64,000 nucleotides of DNA from Amycolatopsis antarctica (GCF_002262875.1 NZ_NKYE01000012.1:1-64000), one strand, 5' to 3'. Shown: positions 25,973 to 36,014, counted from the first letter of the stretch. Notes: generated by a model from the sequence alone, not told the origin. Numbers and translations are program-made.

Positions 25973-26927
25973 CCCCCGGCGCGGTAGCGCCGTCCCATTC
26001 CCAGCGGAATCCGTAGACGCCGGGGCCGAATCCGAGCGCGACGGAATGGACCGAACCATTCTCCGCGACCGGTACGTTCACGGTCTTCTCCGACTCCGAA
26101 TCGCGGCGGGAATACGATTCGCAGTGAGCGGGAGGGCGAACTCCGTCGAATACCACCTCCAGTACGTATTCGCGCACCGGCAGGCGGAACTTGCGTTCGT
26201 ATCCGGTGGCGAGCGGAAACGGAGCGATATTGGCGAGTTCGTGTTCGGTGATCACCGTGTCCCCCGCGCGCAGCGGCCGGGGGAAGAGGAGTTCGGCGAC
26301 CAGCAGGCCGTCCTCCGGGCGGGCGACGACCCGGCCGAGACGGCAGTTGTGCAGCGCCCGGACGACCGGAACCGGTCGGTCGTGCTCATCGATGTGCATG
26401 ATGACGACCCAGCGGTCCGGCCCGTCCGCCTCGGCCCGCAGCACCTGACGGGAGACGAAGGACCGCTCCGCGCGTCCGGCACCCACGATCACCCGATCGT
26501 GCTGGCTGAGCCGGGTGAGCCGTTCGTCCCAGCGGGTGTCGACGCCGCTGACCGCGTCCGCGACCCGGTCCGCTTGCGGCCAGTGCGCACACAACTCCAC
26601 CGCCCCGGCCGGGCCCGAGGCCCAGCGCCCGCGCCGCCGCGGAGGAGGCAGCAGCGCGGCGAGCGCACCGGCGGGCACCCCGAGCAGCGTCTCCAGCCGG
26701 GCGAGCGTGGCCAGCGAGGATCGCCGTTCCGGTCTGCTGCGTCCGCTCTGCCAGTAGCTCAGGGTGGCGGGGCTGACCGCGGCCCCGTCCTTCGCCAGCC
26801 GTTCACGGATGCGGTCCAAGCCGAGGCCGCGTTCCCGAATGGCCACGCGCAGTGCCTCGGCGAAGGGTCCGGTCTCCAGCAGCCGGTTCAGTTCGGCGGC
26901 GCCGGTGTCCCGCTCGCACCCGTCCAT
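25959..26927 (-). CDS. XRE-family regulator with sensor-like C-terminus
   Basis: A 322-residue protein. Residues about 18-78 form a helix-turn-helix of Cro/C1 type, AEALRVAIRERGLGLDRIRERL...SPATLSYWQSGRSRPERRSSL. The rest is a beta-rich domain with no recognised ligand pocket (FVSRQVLRAEADGPDRWVVIMH, GFGPGVYGFRWEWDG). This architecture is seen in actinobacterial regulators of unknown target. A strong AGGAGG precedes the ATG at 26927. Confidence 0.8.
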   Translation of the reverse strand: MDGCERDTGAAELNRLLETGPFAEALRVAIRERGLGLDRIRERLAKDGAAVSPATLSYWQSGRSRPERRSSLATLARLETLLGVPAGALAALLPPPRRRGRWASGPAGAVELCAHWPQADRVADAVSGVDTRWDERLTRLSQHDRVIVGAGRAERSFVSRQVLRAEADGPDRWVVIMHIDEHDRPVPVVRALHNCRLGRVVARPEDGLLVAELLFPRPLRAGDTVITEHELANIAPFPLATGYERKFRLPVREYVLEVVFDGVRPPAHCESYSRRDSESEKTVNVPVAENGSVHSVALGFGPGVYGFRWEWDGATAPGVTSR

Positions 26928-27069
26928 CCGCACCTCCTGGCGGTGGAGGACCAGCCCACCGGATCCGGCGACGATATCCCGGGACCGGTGGCCGCGGAAG
27001 CGATCGGACAGCGAAGATCGGCGGGAGTTAACTGTGAACGCCCTCCGGCGGAACGCTCGGGCGGAGCGT

Positions 27070-27411
27070 TCAGGCGCTGCCGCCACCGCCCGCGTCGAGC
27101 CCGGCGTCGTATCCCTGGTCGTAGCCGTCCTCGTACTGCTCGTCCAGCGCGGCGGACGCCACCCAACCGGCGACCGCGGCGCCCTGTACGTACGGGGCGG
27201 CACGCCGCACCGCCCTGGCGAAGGAGTGCGGCCCGCGCCCGCCGGCGGGCCCGTCCGACTCGTCCGCTCCGGCGTCCGCGGGCCGGTCCCGCCGCCACGG
27301 TGTCTCCTCCGGTCGCACGTCGGCGAGGAAGTCCGCGGTCGGGTCGGACGCCTGCGCGCCCTCGTGTGCACGATCCGGCCGCTCACCGGTGGGACGTCCG
27401 TGTTCGCTCAT
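27070..27411 (-). CDS. Small hypothetical protein with Gly-Tyr-Asp tail
   Basis: A 113-residue, highly charged N-terminal part (RPDRAHEGAQASDPTADFL) is followed by a weakly hydrophobic AAPYVQGAAVAGWVASAAL. The tail EQYEDGYDQGYDAGLDAGGGG follows. No known domain. The tail repeats the GYDxG motif of the membrane protein at 7492-8259, so both may share a C-terminal targeting or binding element. Start ATG 27411. Confidence 0.5.
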   Translation of the reverse strand: MSEHGRPTGERPDRAHEGAQASDPTADFLADVRPEETPWRRDRPADAGADESDGPAGGRGPHSFARAVRRAAPYVQGAAVAGWVASAALDEQYEDGYDQGYDAGLDAGGGGSA

Positions 27412-27482
27412 GGGGCCAGCATGACACCGCGGCGGGCGGTGTTCCATCGTTCCGGCCGAGAACGGCGGCGGTGGCACACCGG

Positions 27483-28118
27483 CTACATCAGCAACGGCAA
27501 CAGCGCGTGCCTGCGGCGCACGACGGCGCCGTAGCGCGCGTCCATCCGCATCCACGAGTCCGTCGCGGTCACCCGCACCACATCCCCGGTCATCGACGAG
27601 TCCAGGAAACCCATGCCGGACAGGGCGAACAGGCACCGCATGGGCACCTTCACCTCGATGTCCTCACCGGACACGGTGAGCACAGTCTGGTCCATCAGCG
27701 AGGCGGGTGGAGTGCCCTGGGGGCCCACGTTCTCCCTGGCGACGGTCACCCCGCGATCGGCGAGATCGGACACCACCCCCGCGGGCAGCGCCTCGACCGT
27801 GCGCCAGCGGGCCGCGGCGGGCAGCTCCGACTGCCACAGCAGGTCCCGGGCCGGGCCGGCATCCATCGTCTCGCCACCGGCGACGGTGATCGCCGCCAGC
27901 AGCTCGTTTCCGGACACAGTCGCGTCCCGGGGCGTCACCACACCGTGCACCGCGCGGGTGACGAGCACGTCGAACGGGGTGGTGCCCCATGCCTCGACGA
28001 CCTCGTCCCCGCGCATCCGCAGGCGCACGGCGGCCATGCCGTCGAGGCGGACCACCCTGGCGACGAACGCGCCGAGGGTCTCCCGGTCCGCCACGTCGGG
28101 AATGTGCAGTTCAACCAT
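27483..28118 (-). CDS. Conserved hypothetical protein (Rv2474c type)
   Basis: A 211-residue protein in the place of Rv2474c, directly downstream of the thioesterase. It is beta-rich with no catalytic motif I can name; MAAVRLRMRGDEVVEAWGTTPFDVLVTR and ENVGPQGTPPASLMDQTVLTV are its best-conserved-looking stretches. The start ATG (28118) overlaps the thioesterase stop by 8 nt, so it is coupled to that gene and probably to gdh. Confidence 0.72.
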   Translation of the reverse strand: MVELHIPDVADRETLGAFVARVVRLDGMAAVRLRMRGDEVVEAWGTTPFDVLVTRAVHGVVTPRDATVSGNELLAAITVAGGETMDAGPARDLLWQSELPAAARWRTVEALPAGVVSDLADRGVTVARENVGPQGTPPASLMDQTVLTVSGEDIEVKVPMRCLFALSGMGFLDSSMTGDVVRVTATDSWMRMDARYGAVVRRRHALLPLLM

Positions 28119-28551
28119 CGACGGGCACCTTTCCCGCTGCGAGCCGTTCGACCAGGAAATCGCGTTCCGCCCCGGACAGCCTGCGCGGCCGCTGCCGGGC
28201 GACGTCGAAGGGCGCCAGCACCGTCTCCGCCGTCGCCGCGACCTCGTCCTCCGCCGACGGCCCCGCGTGCACCTCGTAGGCGAGGGTGAACGTCGCGTTG
28301 CGCACCTGCGGCAGGGACATCCGCACGCGCAGGTCCTGACCCGCCACCGTGATCTGACGCCGGTAGCGCACGTCGAGGCGCACCACCACGAGGCCCTTCG
28401 CGAAGTCGCCGAGGCCCGCGCCCGCCGACTCCTCGAACAGCAGCGGTACCCGCGCCTCCTCCAGCAGCGTGACCAGGTTGGCGTGGTTCACGTGCCCGAA
28501 GACGTCCATGTCGGACCAGCGGGGACGGACGTGCCTGACGTAGGAGTCCAC
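28111..28551 (-). CDS. Hotdog-fold acyl-CoA thioesterase
   Basis: A 146-residue thioesterase of the 4-hydroxybenzoyl-CoA/YbgC-like hotdog family. The active-site segment is RWSDMDVFGHVNHANLVTLLEEARV, with Asp in SDMD and the GHVNH turn near residues 13-24. It hydrolyses acyl-CoA thioesters; chain preference is unknown. Counterpart of Rv2475c. The GTG at 28551 begins 4 nt upstream of the gdh stop position in transcript order, forming a gdh - thioesterase - Rv2474c-like operon. Confidence 0.87.
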   Translation of the reverse strand: MDSYVRHVRPRWSDMDVFGHVNHANLVTLLEEARVPLLFEESAGAGLGDFAKGLVVVRLDVRYRRQITVAGQDLRVRMSLPQVRNATFTLAYEVHAGPSAEDEVAATAETVLAPFDVARQRPRRLSGAERDFLVERLAAGKVPVDG

Positions 28552-28555
28552 CGGG

Positions 28556-31500
28556 CTATCGGACCGTGCTGCGGATCTGGCGGGCGGCGACGGACAGGGT
28601 CGCCAGGTCGAGCTTGCCGATCCGGCTGATCTCGTCCAGGGCCGCCCGTGCCCGCGCCAGGCGGGACGAGTTGGTGTGCTCCCAGAGCGCGATCTTGTCG
28701 TCCACTTCGTCGCCGGGGTCGCTGTGCCGCAGCGCGTCCAGGCTGATCGCCCGCAGCGAGGAGTAGATGTCGTCGCGCAGGGCGAGACGGGCCAGTGCGT
28801 GCCACCGGTTGCCGCGTTCCAGTCCGCTGATGGAGGTCAGCATCTGGTCGACGTTGAGGTGGTCGGACATCGCGAAGTACAGCTCGGCGGTCTCGATCGG
28901 ACTGCGTTCCGCCGACAGTGCGGCGTCCTGCTCGGCCAGTTCCGCCACCTCGGTCACGTCGAGCAGACCGTAGGTGTGCAGCAACACCGAGATCTTGCCC
29001 GCCAGCGTCTCCGGCACGCCCTCGGAGACCAGTTCGGACACGTGTCGCTGCACCGACTCCGCCTCCCGGCCGCGCAGCACGTCGCCCATCACCGGGATGA
29101 GCTCGGCGACCGTCTCGCCGAAGCGGTTGATCTCCGCCCCGACCGCGAGCGGCTGCGGGCGGTTGGTGAGGAACCAGCGCGCCGCCCGGTCGAGCAGGCG
29201 GCGCGTCTCCAGCATCATCCGGTCGGCGATCTCGGTGGAGACGACGTTGTCCAGCGCGTCGATCTCGGCCCAGATCGAGGGCAGGTCGTACACCCCGGTG
29301 ACGACCGCGTAGGCCCGTACTGCGTCCGTCGCGGTCGCGTTCATCTCCTCGGCGAGGCGGAAGGCGTAGGAGATGCCCGCACCGTCGACGACCTCGTTGA
29401 CCACGAGTGTGGTGATGATCTGGCGGGCGAGCGGGTGTTCGCCGATCCGGTCGCCGAACCGCTCCTGCAGCGGCTTCGGGAAGTAGTCCGGCAACCTACG
29501 CGCGAACACCTCGGCATCGGGCAGCTCACTGGCCAGCAGCTCGTCCTTCAGGTCCAGCTTGACGTGCGCGAGCAGCGTGGCCAGTTCCGGCGAGGTGAGC
29601 CCGCGCTCGGCCTTGTCCATGGCCTTGAACTCACCGGAGGTGGGCAGTGCCTCGAGTTCACGGTCCAGCACGCCCGCCTTCTCCAGGGTGGCCACCTGAC
29701 GCTGGTGCACCGAGACCATCGGGCCCGCGTGTGCCCGGCTGATGCCGAGCATCGCGTTCTGCCGGTAGTTGTCGCCCAGCACGAGGTCGCCCACCTCGTC
29801 GGTCATCTCGCCCAGCAGCTCGTTGCGCTGCTCCTGGTCGAGGTGGCCACCGGCGATCAGGTGGTCGAGCAGGATCTTGATGTTGACCTCGTGGTCCGAG
29901 CAGTCCACTCCGGCCGAGTTGTCCAGTGCGTCGGTGTTGATCTTGCCGCCGGTGCGGGCGAACTCGATCCGGCCGCGCTGGGTCAGTCCCAGGTTGCCGC
30001 CCTCACCGACGACCTTGACCCGCAGTTGCCCGCCGTCGACGCGCAGCGCGTCGTTGGCCTTGTCGCCCGCGTCGGCGTGGGTCTCCGACGCCGCCTTCAC
30101 GTAGGTGCCGATGCCGCCGTTCCACAGCAGGTCGACCGGGGCGAGCAGGATCGCGCGCATCAGCTCGGTGGGCGCGAGCCGCTCCACCGTCTCGTCGAGG
30201 CCGAGGGCCACCCGGACCTGCGGGGTGATCGGGATCGTCTTCGCTGACCGCGAGTAGATGCCGCCGCCGGTGCTGATGATCGAACGGTCGTAGTCCTCCC
30301 AGGATGAGCGCGGCAGGTCGAACAGTCGCTGCCGCTCGCGGAACGAGGCGGCGACGTCCGGGTCCGGGTCGAGCACGATGTGCATGTGGTTGAACGCGGC
30401 CACCAGCCGGATGTGCTGGGAGAGCAGCATTCCGTTGCCGAACACGTCCCCCGCCATGTCACCGATGCCGACGACGGTGAACTCCTCGGTCTGGGTGTCG
30501 GTGCCCAGCTCGCGGAAGTGCCGCTTGACGCTCTCCCACGCGCCGCGCGCGGTGATGCCCATAGCCTTGTGGTCGTAGCCGACCGAGCCACCGGAGGCGA
30601 ACGCGTCACCCAGCCAGAAGCCGTAGTCGGCGGAGACGGCGTTCGCGATGTCGGAGAACTTCGCGGTGCCCTTGTCGGCCGCGACCACCAGGTAGCTGTC
30701 GTCCTCGTCGTAGCGGACCACGTTCGGCGCCGGGACCGGCTTGCCGTCGGACCGGTTGTCGGTGAGGTCGAGCAGACCGGAGATGAACATCTTGTAGCAG
30801 GCGATGCCCTCGTTGAGCTGCGCGTCGCGGTCCAGCCCCGCGTCACCGGTGGCGGCGGGCGGGGACTTCACCACGAAACCGCCCTTCGCGCCCACGGGCA
30901 CGATCACGGCGTTCTTCACGGCCTGTGCCTTGACCAGTCCGAGGATCTCGGTGCGGAAGTCCTCGCGGCGGTCGGACCAGCGCAGGCCGCCACGAGCGAC
31001 GGCACCGAAGCGAAGGTGGACGCCCTCGATGCGCGGCGAGCAGACGAAGATCTCGAACTTCGGCCGCGGCTCGGGCAGATCGGGCACGCCCTGCGGGTCG
31101 AGCTTGACCGCCAGGTAGGGCCGGGGGTTCCCGTCGGCGTCGACGACGTGGTAGCTCGTCCGCAGCGTGGCGCCGATGACGGACATCAGCCTGCGCAGGA
31201 TCCGGTCCTCGTCGAGGCTGGTCACCTCGTCGATCGCCGCGTTCAGCTCGGCGACCTGCACCTCGGCCTGTTCGATCCGCTGCTCGTCCGGGCGGGACAC
31301 GTCGAAGCGGGTCTCGAACAGCCGCACCAGCGCGGTGGCGATGTCGGTGTGCGCGAGCACGGCGTTCTCGATGTACTCCTGCGAGTACGGGCTGCCCGCC
31401 TGGCGCAGGTATCGGGCGTAGGCCCGCAGCACCGAGGCCTGGCGCCAGGTCAGGCCCGCGCACAGGACCAGCGAGTTGAATCCGTCCACCTCGCAGTCAC

Positions 31501-33529
31501 CCCGCCAGGCCGCCTCGAAGGCGTCCTGGAAACGCACCTGCAGGTCGGACTCGGCGTGCCCGTTCATCCGGTCCAGCACGCGCTGGTCGATCTTGAGCCC
31601 GAAGTCGTAGATCCACGAACGGGTGCCGTCCGCGCGGCGCATCTCGTAGGGCCGCTCGTCGACGACCTCGACGCCCATCCGCTGCAGCAGCGGGAGCACC
31701 GTCGAGAGGGTGACGCCACCGCCCAGCAGATACAACTTGAAGCGGCGCTCGCCCGGGGCGGCGTCGGCGGGCAGGTAGAAGCGCATGGCAAGGTCGGACT
31801 CGTCCCGCAGCGTCTCCAGCCTGCGCAGGTCGGCGAGTGCCTCACCGGCCGGGAAGTCCTCCTTGTAGGCCTCGGGGAACACCCCGGCGAACCGCTGGCC
31901 CTGCTCGCTCGCGGACTCGTCGCCCATCGAACCGCTGCCATTGCCCGCGCCCGGGCCGCGCTCCCTGCGCTCGGCCAGGATCGCCTCGACCATCAGGTCG
32001 TCCCAGCCCCGGACGGCCTCGTTGAGGCGTTCCTGGATGCGCAGCGTGTCCGGCTCGATCAGGCTGGCCGGGTCGGTGTGCACGGTGAAATGGACCTGCG
32101 CGAGGACCGTCTCGCCGAGGCGGGTGCCGAATTCCAGGTGCGTGCCCTCCAGCTCGGCGAGCAGCACGTCCTGCATCGCCAGCCGCGAACGGGTGGTGTA
32201 CCGGTCGCGCGGCAGGAACACGAGGCAGGAGAAGAAACGACGGTAGGGGTCCCGGCGCAGGAACAGGCGCAGCCGGCGGGCGTCGGCGAGGGTGATCGCG
32301 CCGGTGGCCGTGGAGTAGAGCGAGTCGGTGTCGGCGGAGAACAGGTCGGCGCGCGGCCAGTTCTGCAGCACCTCCAGCATCCGCTGCCCGGAGTAGGAGG
32401 CCATCGGGAAGCCCGCGCGGTGGATGACCTCGCGCACCCGGTGCGACACCACCGGAATGTCGAGCACGTTCTCGTGCAGCGCGGTCGTGGTGAACATGCC
32501 GAGGAACCGGTGCTCGCCGGTCACCCTGCCCTCGGTGTCGAAGGTCTTCACACCCACGTAGTACGGATAGACCGGCCGGTGCACCGTGGACGGCGCGCTG
32601 GCCTGGGTGAGCACGAGCAGGGTCGGCGCGAGCGCGGTGGCCGCGGTGTCCGGGCCGGCGGTCAGGCCGCGGGCGGCGAGGCTGTCCTGCCGCAGCACAC
32701 CCAGCCCGGAGGCCAGGACGGCCCGCAGAGCAGGCTCGTCGCTACCGGAGTCCGGGTGGTCGACGAGTTCGTAGTGCCGGTAACCGAGGAACGTGAAGTG
32801 GCCCGAGGCGAGCCAGCGAAGCAGTTCCGCCCCGGAGGAAACCTCCTCCTCCGGCAGCGGCGGCGGTGCGGACTCGAGACCCTCGGCCAGCGCGCGGGCG
32901 GCCTCCTCCATCTTGCCGGTGTCCTCGACGACCTCACGGACGTCACCGAGGACGGAGGTGAGCCGGTTGTCGAGTTCCCTGGCCCGCGAAGGGTCTGTGA
33001 TCAGATCTACCTCGAGGTACATCCAGGATTCGATGGCCGCGCCCTCGGGCGGGCTGGCGACGTCGGCGTTGGGGTGGATCTCGAGCAGTTCGCCGGTCAC
33101 GTCGCGGGAGACGACGACGATGGGGTGCACGATGCGCTGGACCTGGGCACCGGTGCGGGAGAATTCGGCGGCGACGGAGTCCACCAGGTACGGCATGTCG
33201 TCGGTGACGATCTGCAGGACCGTCGCGTCCCGGGACCAGCCGTCCTCCGCGGTGGTCGGGTTGACCAGGCGGACGGCGGGCCGCCCCGGCACGCGGGCCT
33301 GCGCGAGCTGCAGGTGCGACCGCACCGCTCCGACGAGGTCGGCCGGGTCGTCGTCGAGGATCTCTTCGGCGGGGATGTGCCGGTAGTAGAGCCGGATCAG
33401 GTCGCCGATCTCCGGCGCGTAGGCCGCGGCGGCGTCCACGAGTTCGTCGCGGATCTGCTCGGGGCTGGCGGGACGTCGGGTGTTTCCGCTCTCGGCGCCC
33501 TGCGCGGGCGAGACTCCCGTCGAGCTCAT
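28556..33529 (-). CDS. gdh: NAD-specific glutamate dehydrogenase, large (180-kDa) class
   Basis: A 1657-residue enzyme that deaminates glutamate to 2-oxoglutarate with NAD+, linking nitrogen and carbon metabolism. The long N-terminal regulatory region carries ACT-like segments. The catalytic core starts about residue 790, with GAVARGGLRWSDRREDFRTEILGLVKAQAVKNAVIVPVGAKGGFVVK (substrate lysines). The NAD-binding segment is FTVVGIGDMAGDVFGNGMLL. The C-terminal helical domain is complete. Counterpart of Rv2476c, known to be controlled by GarA. ATG 33529 is used; a start 51 nt upstream is possible. Confidence 0.94.
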   Translation of the reverse strand: MSSTGVSPAQGAESGNTRRPASPEQIRDELVDAAAAYAPEIGDLIRLYYRHIPAEEILDDDPADLVGAVRSHLQLAQARVPGRPAVRLVNPTTAEDGWSRDATVLQIVTDDMPYLVDSVAAEFSRTGAQVQRIVHPIVVVSRDVTGELLEIHPNADVASPPEGAAIESWMYLEVDLITDPSRARELDNRLTSVLGDVREVVEDTGKMEEAARALAEGLESAPPPLPEEEVSSGAELLRWLASGHFTFLGYRHYELVDHPDSGSDEPALRAVLASGLGVLRQDSLAARGLTAGPDTAATALAPTLLVLTQASAPSTVHRPVYPYYVGVKTFDTEGRVTGEHRFLGMFTTTALHENVLDIPVVSHRVREVIHRAGFPMASYSGQRMLEVLQNWPRADLFSADTDSLYSTATGAITLADARRLRLFLRRDPYRRFFSCLVFLPRDRYTTRSRLAMQDVLLAELEGTHLEFGTRLGETVLAQVHFTVHTDPASLIEPDTLRIQERLNEAVRGWDDLMVEAILAERRERGPGAGNGSGSMGDESASEQGQRFAGVFPEAYKEDFPAGEALADLRRLETLRDESDLAMRFYLPADAAPGERRFKLYLLGGGVTLSTVLPLLQRMGVEVVDERPYEMRRADGTRSWIYDFGLKIDQRVLDRMNGHAESDLQVRFQDAFEAAWRGDCEVDGFNSLVLCAGLTWRQASVLRAYARYLRQAGSPYSQEYIENAVLAHTDIATALVRLFETRFDVSRPDEQRIEQAEVQVAELNAAIDEVTSLDEDRILRRLMSVIGATLRTSYHVVDADGNPRPYLAVKLDPQGVPDLPEPRPKFEIFVCSPRIEGVHLRFGAVARGGLRWSDRREDFRTEILGLVKAQAVKNAVIVPVGAKGGFVVKSPPAATGDAGLDRDAQLNEGIACYKMFISGLLDLTDNRSDGKPVPAPNVVRYDEDDSYLVVAADKGTAKFSDIANAVSADYGFWLGDAFASGGSVGYDHKAMGITARGAWESVKRHFRELGTDTQTEEFTVVGIGDMAGDVFGNGMLLSQHIRLVAAFNHMHIVLDPDPDVAASFRERQRLFDLPRSSWEDYDRSIISTGGGIYSRSAKTIPITPQVRVALGLDETVERLAPTELMRAILLAPVDLLWNGGIGTYVKAASETHADAGDKANDALRVDGGQLRVKVVGEGGNLGLTQRGRIEFARTGGKINTDALDNSAGVDCSDHEVNIKILLDHLIAGGHLDQEQRNELLGEMTDEVGDLVLGDNYRQNAMLGISRAHAGPMVSVHQRQVATLEKAGVLDRELEALPTSGEFKAMDKAERGLTSPELATLLAHVKLDLKDELLASELPDAEVFARRLPDYFPKPLQERFGDRIGEHPLARQIITTLVVNEVVDGAGISYAFRLAEEMNATATDAVRAYAVVTGVYDLPSIWAEIDALDNVVSTEIADRMMLETRRLLDRAARWFLTNRPQPLAVGAEINRFGETVAELIPVMGDVLRGREAESVQRHVSELVSEGVPETLAGKISVLLHTYGLLDVTEVAELAEQDAALSAERSPIETAELYFAMSDHLNVDQMLTSISGLERGNRWHALARLALRDDIYSSLRAISLDALRHSDPGDEVDDKIALWEHTNSSRLARARAALDEISRIGKLDLATLSVAARQIRSTVR

Positions 33530-33833
33530 GTCAGGCAACTCTCCACTCGATGCTCGTTCACGACTCGCGAATGCGGCCACCGGCCGGGGCCTCGCGTGCT
33601 CCGTCTGTTTCTCGGCGCGCGCGGATCACTGGGCAGGCTGACGCCCACCCGCGAACGACACCGCGACGTGCTCGATTCGAGCACCACCCTATGCGTGCAC
33701 CGCAAGCGGAAACCACTCGCCTTCGCCTACGTGCGACGGGCCTGTCACGGCCGGTGCGGGCACGCGCACGCTCGCCGGGATTCCCGCTGTACGAAGGCTT
33801 GCGCGCTCCCGGCGGCCGTGATCGGCATGGACC
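33530..33833. other. Intergenic region upstream of gdh
   Basis: Here are 304 nt between the stop of the TPR-like gene and gdh, both on the minus strand. It should contain the gdh promoter. An imperfect inverted repeat (CACGGCCG near 33747, CGGCCGTG near 33813) may help end the upstream transcript. No gene is seen. Confidence 0.4.
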
Positions 33834-36014
33834 TCAGCCGCCCTCGTCGCGGTGGCGTCCGCTGGCGGAACCGTCACCGGTGTGGCTGCGCCCGTTGCGG
33901 TGCGACCCTTCGTCGAGCACCCCCGGCTGTCTGCTGAGGTCCTTCACCAGAGCGGCCGCACTCGAGACTCCCGCACGGTGTTCGGCGAGAGCGCGGGCGA
34001 GCAGATCGGCGAGCCCGGCGTCCGCGGGCAGTTCGTCGGTCGGGAACGAGTCGAACGCGGGCCCGACGGAGTCCGCGTCGGTCCGCTCCTCGGGCCGTTC
34101 GGCGGTGAGTTCCTCCAGTGACGGCAGTGGTGGGGGCAGGCGCAGCCGGATCGGTGGCCCGAAGGGATCGGGGTCGTCGTTCTCGGCGGGGGCCTCCGTG
34201 GCGGACGCGACGTGCTCTCCCGGCACGTCGGCGGGCGAGATGCCCGTCTCCTCGGGCTCCGGGCCCGGTTCGAGCCGCTCGGTCAGCGAGAACTGGCGCT
34301 CGCCCCATGTCTCCGGCGAGCTGGACCTCGGTGCGCTGACGGCGATCTGCGCAGGCAGCGCGATGTCGATCGCCGGCGGGTCGGGCTGCTTCTCGGCGGG
34401 GTGCTCGTGCCGGAAGGCAGCGGCGTCCTGTTCGTCGGGGGCCCGTCGCCTGCCGCCCGCCCGTTCGCCCGAGCCCGCGATGCCGAGCCGGTCCAGTACG
34501 GACCGGGCGGTGACGGACCCGTGCTCGCTGTCGTGGCGCCTGTTCCGGCCCGGGGGCCGGCGCGCCTCGTCCCGCCCCGGTGCCGGCATTTCCGGTTCGG
34601 CTGGGGCCGCCTGCGGTTCCTGGGCGGCGGGGGGTTCCGCGGCTGCTTGCGGTTCCACGACTGGTTGCGGTTCCACGACTGGTTGCGGTTCCACGACTGG
34701 TTGTGGTTCGGCGGCACGGCGGGACCTCGGCACCCGGTCCGCGAGGTCCTCCGCCACGCTTTCCGGTCGATCGGTTCCCTGCGCGGGCGGGACCGGGTCG
34801 CGGCGTGCTCCGGGGGGCGCGTCCCGCTCCACCTCGGCGGCACGTGCCGCGGGCACGCGTTCGGTTCGGGCGTTCCCGGTCAGCACCTCGGCGAGTTCCA
34901 CGGGCGCCTGCTCGCCGGTGCCGAACTCGGCCACGAGCACGGCGCAACTCTGCCGGCGTGCCTGGATGTGCGCACGTTCCGCGGCCCGGGAACGGTGCAA
35001 ACAGGTCAGGGCTTCGGCCGGGCCGCGCAGCATCTCCTCGACGTGCGCCAGTTCCTGCCACGCCTGGGCGGCGAGCGAGTGCAGGCCGTGCCGCTCGGCG
35101 TCGTGTGCCGCATCGCGCAGCAGCTTGCTCGCCGCGTCGGCCGCGCCGGCGGGCAGGTGGACGCGGGTGGCGATGGCGAGCCGCAGCCACCCGGCGGGCG
35201 CGATCTCGGCTGCGCGAGCGGGCAGGGCCAGCACCGGACGGGCGATCTCCAGTGCGTCCTCGACCTGGCCCTGGTCGAGCAGGGAGCACACCAGGTCCAG
35301 TACGAGCCGGATCCGGGCGATCCCGCCGTCCGCGGCACCGTCGGTGAGCTGGGCGAGCAGGCCGAGGCCCGCCCTGGCCGAATCGGCCGCCTTGGCGAGC
35401 CCGCCGTGCCTGCGGTGGTGTGCCGCCTGCGCGGCGTGCAGGAGTCCGCGCAGTACGAGTGTGCTGTCCTCGTCGACCGTCTCGTCCGAGGCGCACAACC
35501 GGTCGGCCTCGGCGAACAGCCGATCGAGTTCGGCGGGCCTGCCGAGGTGTGCCATGCAGCCGACGAGGTGTGCCAGTGCCGCCGCCCGGATCGCCGGCGG
35601 GAGGCCGGCATCGGCCAGTACGGGCCGGAGCACCGCCAGAGCCGTGAGCGGGACGCCGACGCTGCGCGCGCAGACGGCCAGGTCGACCCGCAACGCGGCG
35701 GCGTGGCGGGGCAGCCCCGCGGCTTCGGCGGCCCGCAACGCTACGACCGCGCGACCCGCCATGTCCGGCCGGCGGCCCAGGCGTACCGCGGCGTGCACGG
35801 CGAGCGCCTCGGCCTCGATCCACTGCCGCTCGGTCCCCGCGTGCTCGGCGAGCGTGGCGGCACGCTCGCCGAGCACGGCGGTGAGCTCGGGCGCCCGCAG
35901 ACGCAGCGCGGACGCACGGTCGAGCAGCAAGTCGACCGCTTCCGGTTCGGCGCCGGCGGCGCCATCCGTTCCCGGCGAGCGAGCCGGCTGGTCGTTGCGC
36001 TTGCTGCCTACCAC
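33834..36014 (-). CDS. Large TPR-like protein with Pro-Gln-Pro-Val-Val-Glu repeats
   Basis: A 726-residue protein. Residues about 20-360 are a helical, Ala/Leu-rich array resembling tetratricopeptide repeats (LLHAAQAAHHRRHGGLAKAADSARAGLGLLAQL and similar). The second half is disordered, acidic and Pro-rich. It includes tandem PQPVVE units (about residues 435-455) encoded by near-identical 18-bp repeats at about 34640-34710. No enzyme motif. It lies between gdh and ettA, where mycobacteria have no such gene. A scaffold or regulatory role is possible but not shown. GTG start at 36014. Confidence 0.7.
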   Translation of the reverse strand: MVGSKRNDQPARSPGTDGAAGAEPEAVDLLLDRASALRLRAPELTAVLGERAATLAEHAGTERQWIEAEALAVHAAVRLGRRPDMAGRAVVALRAAEAAGLPRHAAALRVDLAVCARSVGVPLTALAVLRPVLADAGLPPAIRAAALAHLVGCMAHLGRPAELDRLFAEADRLCASDETVDEDSTLVLRGLLHAAQAAHHRRHGGLAKAADSARAGLGLLAQLTDGAADGGIARIRLVLDLVCSLLDQGQVEDALEIARPVLALPARAAEIAPAGWLRLAIATRVHLPAGAADAASKLLRDAAHDAERHGLHSLAAQAWQELAHVEEMLRGPAEALTCLHRSRAAERAHIQARRQSCAVLVAEFGTGEQAPVELAEVLTGNARTERVPAARAAEVERDAPPGARRDPVPPAQGTDRPESVAEDLADRVPRSRRAAEPQPVVEPQPVVEPQPVVEPQAAAEPPAAQEPQAAPAEPEMPAPGRDEARRPPGRNRRHDSEHGSVTARSVLDRLGIAGSGERAGGRRRAPDEQDAAAFRHEHPAEKQPDPPAIDIALPAQIAVSAPRSSSPETWGERQFSLTERLEPGPEPEETGISPADVPGEHVASATEAPAENDDPDPFGPPIRLRLPPPLPSLEELTAERPEERTDADSVGPAFDSFPTDELPADAGLADLLARALAEHRAGVSSAAALVKDLSRQPGVLDEGSHRNGRSHTGDGSASGRHRDEGG

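Noticed and set aside
26515..28289. Long plus-strand frames across the HTH and thioesterase genes
   Set aside because: Antisense to well-supported minus-strand genes; no motif.
30380..33937. 1185-codon open frame opposite gdh
   Set aside because: Codon mirror of a strongly coding minus-strand gene; rich in His/Val/Arg, with no domain.
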